Positions 1 to 11,227 of a DNA stretch of 64,000 nucleotides are shown here, piece by piece. Each line of letters starts with the position of its first letter. The stretch's first letter is position 1. Both the position numbers and the translations under genes were made by a program. Source of the DNA: Lepiota brunneoincarnata (Eukaryota; Basidiomycota; Agaricomycetes; Agaricales; Agaricaceae); contig JAEBUN010000015.1 in assembly GCA_023014365.1 (NCBI GenBank), forward strand, positions 992,001 to 1,056,000, given 5' to 3'. A model generated the notes under the pieces. That model was not told the DNA's origin. It saw only the letters and a program-made list of their open reading frames with translations, and ran no database searches.

Positions 1-1125
1 TTATTGTTGGAGCTCCCCCCATAGCGCCAGACCCTAATAGCATATGTAAAATGTAGGGAGTGTTGGCTGGCCTCGCAATCACTGCGACCGGTAACTTTCG
101 ATGGTGACGAGATCCGATTCCCACCCGGAAATCGGTGCCCCATATGGGGGATTATTATCCCGCAACGGAGAACGGACTTGGAATCACTAATGGGGTTTTG
201 TGTTTGCCCACCATGTGTAACACCAGATAAGATAAGTCTTCTAGTGTTGGCAACAGCGAGCACTGGGTGAGGATTCCGAACCGAGGGTAGAGACAGCCTT
301 CGCGAGGAGTTGGCATGTCCATGGCTCCGAATCTCAAGTAGTAGCATTTGGTGCCCCCTCCCAGCAAGTTATAAACAGCATTATGGCTACTGGTACAAAA
401 CAAGTTTTATCCCATCCAGTGCCGAGATTTCATGATTCAATGCACCAATGTCAAATCGACCTACCGCCCCTTCCTCCCGTGTGCAAAAGCCAGTGGGACT
501 GACATCACCGTTGTTCTTGCTGCCTTTTGCCGCGTGGGCTTCAGTCCTCTTGTCGACAATCCCAGGCCGTAATTACACTCTAGGTCCTCGTCCTTCCCTA
601 CATCTCGGCCTTGCTGGGGGCATTCCGAGGTGGCCCATCAGCTTCGGTGTTCACGCAGCGCGATATACCTTTGCCGGCGTCACCATTGAAGCTGACCTCT
701 TGGTTGTGAAATCCATTAGCACCTTACGTCCGTGCTTCTTTCTTCTTTGACGTCCTGGAAATTTCAGTCCCCGTTAACTGAGAAAAGGCTCAGCGCCCAG
801 CATCAGTGGTGGCGTTCGGCCAAACTCAGAGCCTGGATGTAATTACGGTAAACACCAGGTGGAACGCTTAGATTTAATGAACACTAATGAGCTGATGCTT
901 CATGCTGGTTACACATCAATGGAGAGTAAGCAAATGTTGTCAACCGTGCGAGACCGTGAGTCATCTTACAAAAAAAAATCCGACACTAGTGGCGTATTCT
1001 ACATATGTTATGCGAAAAACTGAGACCTTGAAACTTGAGGTGACAGCGGAGATATATGTCAATTACATAACTTAACAAATGATAATGGACAGAAGAGGCG
1101 GAAACGAATCCAAGTGCAAAGAAAG
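1..1125. other. No gene recognised
   Basis: Two short open frames (155-403 minus, 448-750 plus) resemble no family I know, have no splice-supported continuation and look like chance openings. The stretch 1040-1125 is probably the 3' flank of the minus-strand DUF300 gene that follows. I see no repeat or RNA gene here. Confidence 0.5.
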
Positions 1126-3931
1126 TCATGCCCAAGGGTTGTCGTCTTCTGGAATGTCATATTGGGGACTCATGGTCAAGCGGGTATGAAGTGGAGGCGT
1201 TTGCGCTCGAGCGACGACAGCTTCCGTGTCCTCCGGCTCCCAAATTTCTGGATGCTGTCCTGATTCCTGATGCGGTTGGGGGCTGCTGTTATCCCCAATG
1301 TCATCCAGCATTCCCTCCCCAACGTCCACTCTTCTCCGATTGGGTTCCTGATCCTCCACTTGTACTTCACCTTTCGGTGCATTCACCTCAGGACCACGGC
1401 GATACACTCTCCTCAGTCCAAGCCCACGCATCGACGGCTCCCCTTTCCGTCTCTCTCTCGTTTGTTCCTTCTCCGCAGCCCTGTTATCTTCAACGACAAG
1501 ATCAACCGCATCGGAATGTAGCATTGGGGACCCTCCACGACTACCACTCCTAGCACTCCTTGAGCTATTTCGAGAAATAGGAGGGACCCGGTTAAGCATC
1601 GAACTCCCGGCAATTCCAAGACTCTGGCTGCTGCTTCCCGCCGATGACGGACCAGAAGATGCTATTTTCTCTGCCTGTGATCTCGTACTCGCAACGTGTC
1701 TGTGAGGGTGATGGGGCGATTTGGATTTGGATTTGGATTTGGAGTCTGATTGTGATAATGATTGCGATGGGCCCAAAAAATCGCCTGTTGATGATTTGGT
1801 ATCTTTCCCGCGGGCCTTGGTCCATTGCATCTTCACCATGGTCGTGTGTGGGTCATCCTTGTCATCGGTATCAACTCCCACCTTGTCTCGCTCGTGATCA
1901 ATGACATCGTTCCCACTGTCATTGAAATCGTAGGAACTGTCACCTATCCCGGCGTTTCTATTCCCCTGTGGGGTGGTCCCAACAGCGCCATATCCCTCCC
2001 ATGCGGGTCTCTCTCGTCCTTGTAACGCAAGTCGTCCTTTCGCTCCTCGAATGGGTGAGAACCATGCGCCTCGCTCGTCTCTCAAAACACGCTCCTCCTC
2101 TGTCCACATCACAACCCTCGCTTGTTCCGAGCTGACATCAATGCACGGATAATTATAGTCTCCAAAAATATACTTCTTGCTGTGCGCAAATAGTTCTTCA
2201 TCTCCATCGTCAAGGTCTCCAAAGGCCAGTTCATAACCACCCTCGTTTTCTCCCCTGCCGATGCCCCAAACATCGGGCTCCTCGTCGTCGTCATGTTGCA
2301 GATCGGGCGCCAGGTGCACAACACTTTGGGCCTGGGAAGGCAGCAACGGCGCGTGGACTTCTTCGCCCTGATCGCGACCCACGACTTTCGTGATGGCATG
2401 GTTAACAACCCGTTCAGCTCGGCCAGGAGGTTGTGTTTCGGGTACCGGTCGAGGGAGCCAGTACTTGCGTTGCCCGCCTTTGCTGTAGCGAAGTCCTGCA
2501 CGGATGCGACGGTCACGCCCAACACCCTGGTGCATGAACCCTTCTGCAGGTTCAAATTCGCGGTAGTCCATCCTTTCACCGCGCAGTGTGGCTTTGCTGT
2601 CCTCGACCACGTCACGAAGACCAAATGCGTCACGGAATGCGTAGTAGAATGACATGCGGGCGACATATGAGATGTGGGGATCAATGAAATCCTTGTATGA
2701 AAAAGCGTAGTTGTGAGCGATCGCAAAGAAGGGCATTTCGAGACAGATGAGGATGTCGTTGAGGCCCACGGATATATGCTCTGCATCCTTGTATGGCCCC
2801 AGTCTTGTGATTACATCCGCCGCAACTAATATCGATATCCCAATTGATTGCCAAAATGAAAAGAACAATATTCCTTTAACACATAGGAACTTGGGCACAG
2901 GTCTATCAAAAGGTGAGGATGGGTGCTAACAAAAGGGAGCAGGCTACTCACCTGAAGGGCTTCAAATCGTCGTTTACGCACACCCAGAACATTGCCAAAC
3001 AGTAGAGTGCCAAACATATGCTGACGTTGTAGATGACGCTGATATACAGATAACCCGAGTTTGCGCGGAAATTGCCATCATTGAATTTCCCTACGGCCTT
3101 GAGGATAAGTGTCGCAGCAGCGAGAATTGGCTTAACTTGCACATATTCTATGAAGACATGAGCATTACAGGAATCCAGCTCCATGAACTCGATAACCCAC
3201 GCAAGATTCCGCGTTTCAAGAACAGGAATGTGTAAGGATCGCTAACGTCGATTTCGTGTTTGACAATATTGACAGGAAAGACAGGCTCTTTTGGAGGGCG
3301 GCCATGCAACATGATGAGGAGGGAGCGCTCGCCTCCAAGGTACGCCAATAGAAGTTCAAAAAAACAATAGATCACGAAAGCCTGTTGCAAACGAAGAAGT
3401 CAGCGCTATTCCGGATAGAGTGTTCAGCCTGGAGCATTCAACATGTCACTCTACGATACCCCCAACCACAATGACGCTCAACAGGAATGTGACAGTTCTT
3501 GCACGGAGCTGAACTCACCTCGTAGATGTCCCGAATAGCATCGATCACGAACGCAGCCTCCAGCGAAAATAGGGAGATGAACGATGAGATTGCATAGAGA
3601 GGGACCATGACCATGATTCGGACAACCATTCTGCATGGAATCTAAGCTCAAATGGTTCAAAGAACTGAGCGAGCCTGGTTGCAACACACCTCTGCAGCAC
3701 CGGCTTGCGGTAGTTCTTGAGCTGAAAGATGATTGACAAAGTCGAAACGAGAACGGCAACCAGAGCAGAAGTGCCAGCAACGACAAGGACAGCTGTAGGA
3801 AGCCCTGATCCAGAGCCAGAGCCAACATCAGCAATGGAGGCCATGTTTGGCCCCAGGGTGTCGGCGACGTCGTCTACGAAGGAGAAGAGCTGGGGCGCTG
3901 CGCTCAGGGGTACTCCACTTACATAATCCAT
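1126..3931 (-). CDS. DUF300 / TMEM184-like (organic solute transporter alpha family) membrane protein
   Basis: Five exons join without a frame break: 3931-3690, 3630-3519, 3381-3201, 3147-2952 and 2902-1126, giving about 835 residues. Seen: a hydrophobic N-terminal segment (VLVVAGTSALVAVLVS), the family signature GGERSLLIMLHGRPP followed by SDPYTFLFLKRGIL, then, across the third intron, QYVQVKPIL, and the late segment FFSFWQ...GLNDILICLEMPFFAIAH. These are hallmarks of the Solute_trans_a family (seven predicted membrane spans; vacuolar or endomembrane location in yeast relatives). All introns are 48-137 nt with GTNNGN donors. After about residue 340 there is a 500-residue hydrophilic, Ser/Asp-rich tail including an SKSKSKSKS run encoded by a GGATTT microsatellite near 1720-1745; long disordered tails are common in fungal members. 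Substrate is unknown. The start is the first in-frame ATG; no better one is seen upstream. Confidence 0.9.
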
Positions 3932-4344
3932 TGGTTGAACGTGATTATTAAGCGCCTATGTCAATACTCATCAAAGCAGGGAAATCATCCTCTCCGACTG
4001 GATCAAAGTGGTCTTCCTGCTCGCACATAAACTATACAAGCGATTCGTTGGTACCGTCAATAATGCGACAGACGCGAGAGCTTATCATAGCATAAAGGCC
4101 CAGCCACCCAACCAATCGGACATTTATCTCCGCACATTCCGGATTCCGAAGGCTCTTTCTCAAGGTTGTGATAGCTAAGTGATTAGGTGTGGGGCTAAGA
4201 AACGAGTAGTTGAGAGGGAGGGATGACTTGAAGGAGTCTTCGGTACGCCGAGTCTAGTGAGAGTGAACGTGAGCAGAGGGGAGTATGGTTCATATAATTT
4301 CTATGTTCACGTATTCTACACTACACAGATACAGAATCAACCTG
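3932..4344. other. Intergenic region between DUF300 gene and tRNA
   Basis: It contains no coding signal. It is the presumed promoter of the minus-strand DUF300 gene and the downstream flank of the tRNA; no clear TATA element was recognised. Confidence 0.4.
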
Positions 4345-4351
4345 AAAAAAA
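4345..4351 (-). terminator. RNA polymerase III terminator of tRNA-Gly
   Basis: A run of seven A on the plus strand reads as T7 on the minus strand, starting five bases after the discriminator base of the tRNA. This is a strong Pol III stop. Confidence 0.8.
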
Positions 4352-4355
4352 CCAG

Positions 4356-4437
4356 TGCATTAAGAGGGAATCGAACCCCCGGCGGGTCGAGCTTATTCAA
4401 ATGGCAACGACCCAGGTTACCACTACCCCATTAATGC
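4356..4437 (-). tRNA. tRNA-Gly (GCC) with an 11-nt intron
   Basis: Read on the minus strand, a complete cloverleaf is visible. The acceptor stem GCATTAA pairs with TTAATGC, the D arm carries AGTGGTA (A box), the anticodon stem GGTCG pairs with CGACC, and the T arm has GGTTCGATTCCC (B box). The anticodon loop starts TTGCCA, giving anticodon GCC, and then contains 11 extra bases before position 38, the canonical place for a nuclear tRNA intron. The mature length without intron is 71 nt, usual for tRNA-Gly. The first base of the B box and all stems are intact, so the gene looks functional. It sits between two protein genes and is followed by a T7 terminator. Confidence 0.9.
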
Positions 4438-4806
4438 TTAGTCCTTCATCGAACCTATTCTCCTTGGATCGAGCGCCACCCCCTTATTGTCGTACCTCAG
4501 AATCTCAACAGGCACGTGTCAGGGGTCGGCCGACGCCTGTCCAGAACCCCTTTATGCTCATGTTATCGGGCGCGCACACTGGATGGGTTTCCTACTCCTC
4601 CGTTCACCTTGCTGCCAATTTTCTGGGGCCAAGAGATAACCAAGAAATAAGATGCGGATAGTCAGGGAAAGCGTCTGGCAGACTTGCGCGTAGGTCATCC
4701 TAGTCAGCCCTGGGCATTGTCATGTGGATGAGCCTTTGCGATCGCGCCAAGCCCAGAAGCAACACTTGGCGACATACCAACCCAGTACCGCAGCCGACAA
4801 CGATTC

Positions 4807-4838
4807 TTATAAGTCCCCCGCCCCCCTCTCTCTGGTCT
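4807..4838 (+). promoter_or_regulatory. TATA-like element and pyrimidine tract upstream of the protease gene
   Basis: TTATAAG at 4807-4813 lies about 70 bases upstream of the chosen ATG (4881). It is followed by a C/T-rich tract, a common arrangement at fungal transcription starts. Assignment is by position and composition only. Confidence 0.45.
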
Positions 4839-4880
4839 TTTATCATCCTCGCCCTTCGTGACTGCCTCTTTGAAACCATT

Positions 4881-7019
4881 ATGACGATTGCACCCAAGTG
4901 GCTGGAATACTTGTTGTTGACAGTGCTCGTCTGGCGGGGCTCTGCGCTTGACCCTTCCCTTGAAGAAATCTCCCGCCTGTACACACGACGCACCGAACGT
5001 GGAATCCATCTTCCAATTGTCCCATCACAGAGAGTCGTAGCTTTCGAGAGACGTGGGAAGGTGGGTTTTATCGGGCTAGGAAACTATATTGATGTGTGAG
5101 TGACCTGTTCTTTCAAGTCCGTTTAAACGCTGAGTATTGGCGTCTAAACCAGCGTCTATAATGTTCTCGTGCAAGTAGGCGGTGCACTGATGCCAGTAGT
5201 GCTTGGTCAGTGGGGGTCTCTACTCGGGTCATGCCCGCATTCCCTGATTCACCATGGCGTTAGACACTGGGTCATCAGACTTGTGGGTAACATCGGACTC
5301 ATGCACCACAGGTTGTGGCGCTGATATTCCTTTGTACCCACAATCAACGTTCAAATCTCTAGGGCTCGATGCGAGACTCCTCTACGGGGATTCGAGCACG
5401 GGAACCTACGCATTCGGACTGATCGGGACGGATGATGTTAATCTGGCTGGGCTCACTGTCTCGGAGCAGCATTTTGCAGCCGTCAACGATACAAATACCA
5501 GCCTCGCTAATAGAGGGTCCTCAGGGATATTTGGACTTGGGTTTCCCTCCAATAGGTGAGCCTTGACTTGGACCCCAAGATATGTAGTTCAAACCCATTT
5601 GTTTCTCAGTGCGTTATGGAACGCCGTCTTTGTTGAAACATATCTCCGTCCGAGCCCCCAAAACCAGCGGCGATTTACTGTGGCGGAGTCCGGGAGGGCG
5701 ACCTCAGACTATTCCATACCACGCTTCCCTACATTCGATTTTCTCCAAGCCTCTTTTCCAAACCTGTCTTTTTTCGGCGTGCCTAACGCTGAGCATGCCA
5801 GTCAGCATTCTGCGCGGCAAATGGACGCTCTTTCAACATTAATTTTTCAATCCTATCCCACGATCGCACCTCTTCTTGGACGACTGGTAGCAACAGCAGA
5901 GATTGACCCTATTTTTGCAGTGACTCTCCAAAGAAACACCATTGAAATTGGTGGAAATGTGGGACAATTGAGCATCGGGGAGCTTCCTCCTGGCGTGCGG
6001 AACGAGAGCCTGACGTGGGTTCCTGTGCGTGGCTATAGTCGAGCTCAGGGTGGACTACCAGCTCCCCCTGATTCACCAGATGAAGTTCGCTAAAACCTAC
6101 CCCCTGTTTCCCCGTGGCTGATTCGCTATTTGACTTCACGCAGGTGTACCCAATCGCATGGGAGATCCCGATTCGATAACGTATACCTAGATGGCGAAAT
6201 TCTTCCCCGCTCGACCCTCTCCTCGCCTGAAATTAGCCTTACCGCACTCATCGACACTGTGAGTGTTTGGTCAATCCGGATTTTTCAAATCGTCCCGTTC
6301 ACCTTCGTTGCAACCAGGGAAGTTCCCTCATAAGAGGACCTGCCGACGTGGTCGCCGAGATTTCAAACAGGATAGGGACCCGCTTCCCATGCTCCGAACC
6401 CCATACTTTGGCATTCTCCATAGGTGGAAAGCTTTTCGCGGTTGACCCACGAGATTTCATCTTCCAGGCTTTCACCGATTCTGTGTCACGATGCACGGCC
6501 AATGTAGTCTCCACTGATTCCCCCTGCCGAGGGTCGATACTTATTCAGCTGGAGCTTAGGGACCCCGTTTTTGAAAGGGTTAGTCTTTAGCCCTGTGATA
6601 CTTCAGGGCTGATTGTAAAACTGCCCTCGTAAACATAGAGTGTTATCGGCGTACCATTTTGGAAACCTCCAGTATCCTTCAAGAGACCCGCCAAGAATGG
6701 GCTTTGTTTCGACGGTACCCGACGATGCTGGAGAGAAGTTAAAAGCAGTGGTGGATGCCGCGGATGGCCGGTGATGGGAATTTTCCGCGTGAGTGGATCT
6801 CTTTTTCCCCCCTTGTTCGTGAAATGTTCCTTACGTGAGAATACAGTCATCTCGGAACCTGCGCCAACTGGTACCCGAGCCGCTGCAACGACAGATTCCA
6901 ACGGTGTGCCTGAGGCTACCGAGAGTATTCCAACGCCTCCGTCGTCTCGCGCCTCGAGAGCTGGGTCGAGTTCCTGGCCATTTTTCGTAGTGGGATCTGT
7001 CTCGGCCTTGTTATTATAG
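4881..7019 (+). pseudogene. Secreted/GPI-type pepsin-like aspartic protease (A1), two frameshifts
   Basis: Exons inferred: 4881-5095, 5153-5205, 5264-5555, 5610-6084, 6144-6258, 6318-6578, 6639 onward, with a last exon ending at 7019. The product opens with a signal peptide (LEYLLLTVLVWRG). It then has the first catalytic motif DTGSSDLWV, a flap Tyr in LLYGDSS, the fungal signature GGNVGQLSIGELP, the second catalytic motif LIDTGSSLIRGP, and YHFGNLQYPS. The C-terminus is Ser/Thr-rich with a terminal hydrophobic stretch (WPFFVVGSVSALLL), resembling a GPI-anchor signal. Two single-base insertions break the frame, at about 6171 and in a C run near 6521-6526. Both are confirmed by intron phase on either side. 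The splice joining the last exon is also unresolved. It is either a recent pseudogene or affected by sequencing errors. Family assignment is certain; functionality is doubtful. Confidence 0.8.
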
Positions 7020-7732
7020 TAGATATAGGTGCTAATACCACAGATTGACATTTCGTAGCTGATGTCGTTTAGCTCAAGTGCACTGAATAAGGGGATGGGC
7101 TGTGGGTCTGCGTTGAACGTTGGGTACTTGTGCCAGTATATCATTTATAACTTTTTGGGTTGCCTATTTCACTCGGAACGCCGCTGAGAGGGGTGAGGAA
7201 GGACCTTTGCGGTTAGGTGGAATACGGCTCCATTCCATATACTACTAATATTATCGCCGAATGTTCCAATCTCTCCCTAGCGTGGAAGAGATTTAGGACA
7301 AACACCTCCAAGTCTGTAGGGAGCCTTGAAAGAATTTGTAGGCCCTCGAATCATCGGAAATCCGCTCCGGATGTTTCGCTCTCGTTCTACCGATAGAGCT
7401 CTTCAGGAAGCGCTCTCACCAGCAGGCGACCTCATGTGGTACCTCCCCTCACCTTCCCGTTAAGACGGTGGGCTTCGGTAGCGAGAACGCTCACTTTGAA
7501 GCGTATATCCGGCCAGCGTAGATCAGATTCTGTGAGCGATAAGATCGGGAAAAGAAAGTTCATGCTAGTGGGTGGTGATTAACGGCAGTCAACGCTGATC
7601 CAGTGATTCGACCTGACTATATATGTCATCGGAGGTACTCCAGAGGCGATGTTATAAGATGGCCAGGTAGTGTTGGTTTCTATTCTACCGACCACCATTG
7701 AGTCGAACACATCCTGGATTCCTAATCCCGCC
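7020..7732. other. Intergenic region
   Basis: Only antisense shadows of the protease gene are open here. The segment ends in imperfect repeats whose open frame lacks an ATG before 7733. No gene or repeat family was recognised. Confidence 0.45.
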
Positions 7733-8931
7733 ATGGAGCCAAATTCATCCTGGCTTCCCAATTCCACTATGGATTCAGGTGCTCCCTGGCTCCCTAACCC
7801 GGATACCTATCTAAACCACCTTTCACCCACTGAAGCCAACCAGTTCGAGATCGTCAGAAACGTGTACTTGGCTGTTCTTGGTGTCTGTGATAACCATATT
7901 TCCTCATTTTATTCTTGAAATCTGAAATCCTTCTAGGCCACCATATGGGATGTCTTGGTTTACATTCCCGATGACATCGGGATTATACGCAGGAGTTTTG
8001 GGGTAGTAACAAGTTGCTTTGTGTTTGCAAGGTCAGTCCACTAGCCATTCCTTCAGTGAATTGCTGCCATTACTGAAAAGCACGTACAGAGTGCTTTCTA
8101 TCACTTATCTTCTTCTCTCTGTGGCTTTCACAAAGTGCGTATCGCAAAGTTTAACACTATTGGACGTAATAGTGAAGTCATACGCACCTCCAGCTCGCCC
8201 AATCCTTCATTGCCAAGCTATGCAAGTCGCTCTTGGCACCGTTTGCTTTGTCTTGATGGCGTCCACCTCCTTCCTATTCCTTCGAAGGGCTCAAGCAGTT
8301 TACTCTGACAACCGACTAGCCCAATGGGTTTTCTCTGCCTTGTGGTTCGCCACTAGCTGTGTTGTAGTCACGCTACCCATCGGAATCCACGCGGACCATA
8401 TCCCGGGAACCCAATTTTGTGTCCCTTACACAATCAGAAGCTATGTATCGTTTAGCGAGTTTTCACCCGCAATATTCGACACATTCATCTTCTTTGCGAT
8501 CTCGTACAAAATTGCGTCAACACACAGCACCTCTGACGTAGGGTCGGCCTGGGATACGTTCGTCTCAGGAAAGGCGCTTCCTCGTTTAGCAAGAGCAATC
8601 CTGCAAGATGGTCAAAAATATTATCTGTCAGTTTTCCGAGCTTGTGTTGGGGCATAAGCGACTTAACATAACATATAGAATTGTCTTCGGATTCAACGTC
8701 GTTGCCGGCATCTTCCTGTTCGCCCCTTCAATTCCCTCTGTTTATCGTCCAATGATGGCGATAGTTGCGGACGCCTTGAGTACTTCAATGGCATGTCGTG
8801 TTCTTCGAAATATCAGGAAATTCGATTACGAGAATCGTCGTCTTGCTCTCCCCACTATCTCCGGCCTTAGCTTTGTCCGGGACGTGGTTCCGGCGAAAAC
8901 CACTAACGTCCGTGAAAACAATAACGAGTGA
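7733..8931 (+). CDS. Multi-pass membrane protein of a lineage-specific Agaricomycete family
   Basis: Four exons join with consistent phase: 7733-7882, 7937-8031, 8081-8626 and 8679-8931, giving 347 residues with no frame break. Seen: a short polar N-terminus with three imperfect SW-L-PN repeats, then about six or seven hydrophobic segments, with typical family features such as IWDVLVYIPDD, HCQAMQV, FLFLRRAQAVYSDN, ARAILQDGQKYYL and SMACRVLRNIRKF. The pattern matches a large group of uncharacterised, expanded membrane proteins in mushroom genomes (known to me as a recurring family, without assigned function). The ATG at 7733 is the first in frame; the open frame upstream has none. The first donor (GTCTGT) is slightly unusual. 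This is one of only two clearly intact protein genes in the genic part of the window. A receptor-like role is possible but unsupported. Confidence 0.75.
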
Positions 8932-9351
8932 CGACACTTGAACTCCACCTCCTCCCCAAGTGTTAGTGTGCATTTGTAGTGTAGATCTAGTGAACACATA
9001 GTTTATAAAGATGGTGACATTGTTTGAAATTGACAGGTGCTAAATCAGTTGGTGGTTTTCATTAGGACAATCGGTGAAAACAAATTTCGTTATAATGGAG
9101 AGGGTTAAATTACGAGTAACTGTTTCAAATAAGGTTACAAATTTAATGAGCAAATATAAAGAATATACACTAAGGGCGTATTGTGCTACTGAGAAAGCTT
9201 GAAGCATAATGGCCCGGATCCTGAGAGTCCGCATCGGTACATCAAGGAAGCAGCATCATGGTTACATGCACATCCTACAAGTCCTCCCTCACAGCCCTCA
9301 TATTACGAGGGCAGGCAAGAACACTCCAGGCCATTTATGCTAAACACAGCA
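8932..9351. other. Intergenic region between convergent genes
   Basis: AT-rich sequence between the convergent membrane-protein and F-box genes. No coding signal or repeat is seen. Confidence 0.45.
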
Positions 9352-11001
9352 TCAAAACATCCCTTCATAGTCCACCAGTTCATGACGAATTGGTAGCCAC
9401 ATGAGCGCCAGATATTTTCTTCTAGCCTTAGGAACATGTGCCCTCCACCTTCCATCTGGAAGTGAACGTGTCCAGTTGATGCAGGTGAGGAAGTTCACCT
9501 GCTCGATAAGAGGGAATGCGTCCACAATCGTTGTCCGGAGTATGTCATTTTGGCACTGGAGGTCGAGATAGGCAGGGATTGCAGTCAGCTATACAGCCAA
9601 AGTCGAGCACCATAGCGCCGGATTGAAGGGTTGGGCGGCCATTTCCCAAACATGTCGCGCAAGACCTGATGAAGTAATCAGGACCAATAGTTTACTTATC
9701 CCTGGCGTCACTCACAGTTTTGATGTCACGGGGATTGAACGGAATATACATATCATTCGCCCAGTTGGCATGAAACCAGGATATTTTCAAGGTTGAGACG
9801 CCTGGCATATAATTTTTGGGGGAGTCGATAGTATAAAGGTGTTTTGGGATGATAGCTTCCTCGATGATTGTCGCAGAGCTTTGTATCGCCTTCAAAAATT
9901 GGTGGTCGAGCGCGGGGAAGCGACGACGAAGCATACATGTCGTGGACTGGGGACATTAGGGTCCCCATCAAACAAACTTTCGCAATGGGTCTGGAAGGAA
10001 TGAGGAGGGAGGCAAGGGCAGGAGGGCAGTCGATGAAGTGTAGCTTTGGAAGTGCTGTAGCTGGAAATTTAAGTGACGAAAGTTCTTGTTCCTGGTCTAC
10101 ATCGATACGATAGATATGCAATGTCGAAAGTTCAGGCATATTCTGGAACAAGGCCGGCAGTACGTGCAGATCTTCGACATCATGAATAGTCATGGTTTCC
10201 AGTGAGAGCGGATCTTTTCTCCTCGCAAGGTGTTGGACAATTATCCAATTGTCGACCTCGAGTGACTTTAGACAATTGAAAGTTGAAGACGCTTGTGAAG
10301 GCACTGTGGAAAGCGTGACCCGGGCCACACTGGAATATAGTAAGCGCCTTCAAGTTGAGCTCCTGCGCGAAGGTTTTGATGACATCGAGATTGGGTCCTT
10401 GGGCAAACACGCACTTGGAGAAGTGCAACGAGTGGAGATTCTGCAGCTTCTTCATTGCCGTGAAAAAGCACTTATCGATCGAAACGTTGTTGAAATAGAT
10501 CATTTCCACCCCGCGCATTTTGGCCAGGGCTTTACGATACATGGACAGGAAGGCTTGGCGACTTCGTGTCACGGAATCGTTATTGCATTTTGGAACCTGC
10601 CAGGAGCTGAAATTACACTTCCTGACGTACTGTGCAAGTGATCTTGCCGGTTCCTGGTTGTTAATGACGGCGCGGCAAAAGCGGCTAGTAGTGGGTGTCA
10701 TATCGTCGTGTGCACGGGGGCTTCCAGAGAACTCCATTTTCTCGAAAATACGCGGGAGTGCTACCGAGGAAAAAAAACGACAAACGAGCGCTAAATTGGC
10801 AAGATTTTGCCGAGCCTCTTTAGCGGTCATGTTCTCGTTCTCATTGAAATAGCCAAATATTTCGAGATAGACCTCAAGAGGTACCGGCTCCAAGTTGTGG
10901 GCGCCTACCCTTCGTGAAGGGCCTATACAAAGTATTTGGTTGATGGATATGCGATACTTATTAATATGGCACCACGTACTGCTCCACCTGAAAGCCGACA
11001 T
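9352..11001 (-). pseudogene. F-box protein with leucine-rich repeats, decayed
   Basis: The N-terminal part (start at 11001 preferred over the upstream ATG at 11112) carries an F-box: LEPVPLEVYLEIFGYF, then ANLALVCRFFSSVALPRIFE. LRR-like segments follow (LQNLHSLHFSKC, LKSLEVDNW, MPELSTLHI). The C-terminal end of the family is recognisable near 9352-9540 (LPDGRW and, just before the stop, LVDYEGM). F-box proteins recruit substrates to SCF ubiquitin ligases. The reading frame shifts near 10330 (between FQCGPG and the LKSLEV segment) and again near 9935, and a TAG lies in the best frame near 9590. I could not explain these with consensus introns. A donor GTGAGT at about 9716 suggests one real intron. 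I infer a pseudogene; a more complex intron set is the alternative. Confidence 0.65.
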
Positions 11002-11227
11002 TTTACAGCTATCCTCACAGGCGGGGGGGTATGCAAGGGACCTGGAAGTGCAAAAGATAAAAAATGAGGGAAACTCGACGCTCACGCTCGTGAAGAAGGG
11101 GCTTGGATACAAACGTAACCGACTCCCATAAGTATCATGTGGAGAGTCACGTGAATTCAGATCACGTTAGTTGGGGAGCTCCATACGATTAAGAGGCCTA
11201 TATACTTCTATCGAACGCTGTCAGTGA
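11002..11227. other. Presumed promoter region of the F-box gene and 3' flank of DUF4246 copy 1
   Basis: The first about 120 bases are duplicated near 13443-13580, which marks the left edge of the tandem segmental duplication. An open frame without a break extends from the F-box gene to an ATG at 11112, but conservation in the duplicate does not preserve it. Confidence 0.5.

Noticed and set aside
448..750. 100-codon plus-strand frame near the left edge
   Set aside because: No recognised motif, no splice continuation, and no neighbour that would explain it.
6587..7144. 185-codon minus-strand frame opposite the protease 3' end
   Set aside because: It contains no domain and is antisense to exons that encode clear protease and GPI-tail features.
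8131..8189. An intron in the third exon of the membrane-protein gene between GTGCGT and CCAG
   Set aside because: Its length (59 nt) would break the frame of the conserved downstream part, while reading through keeps the frame.
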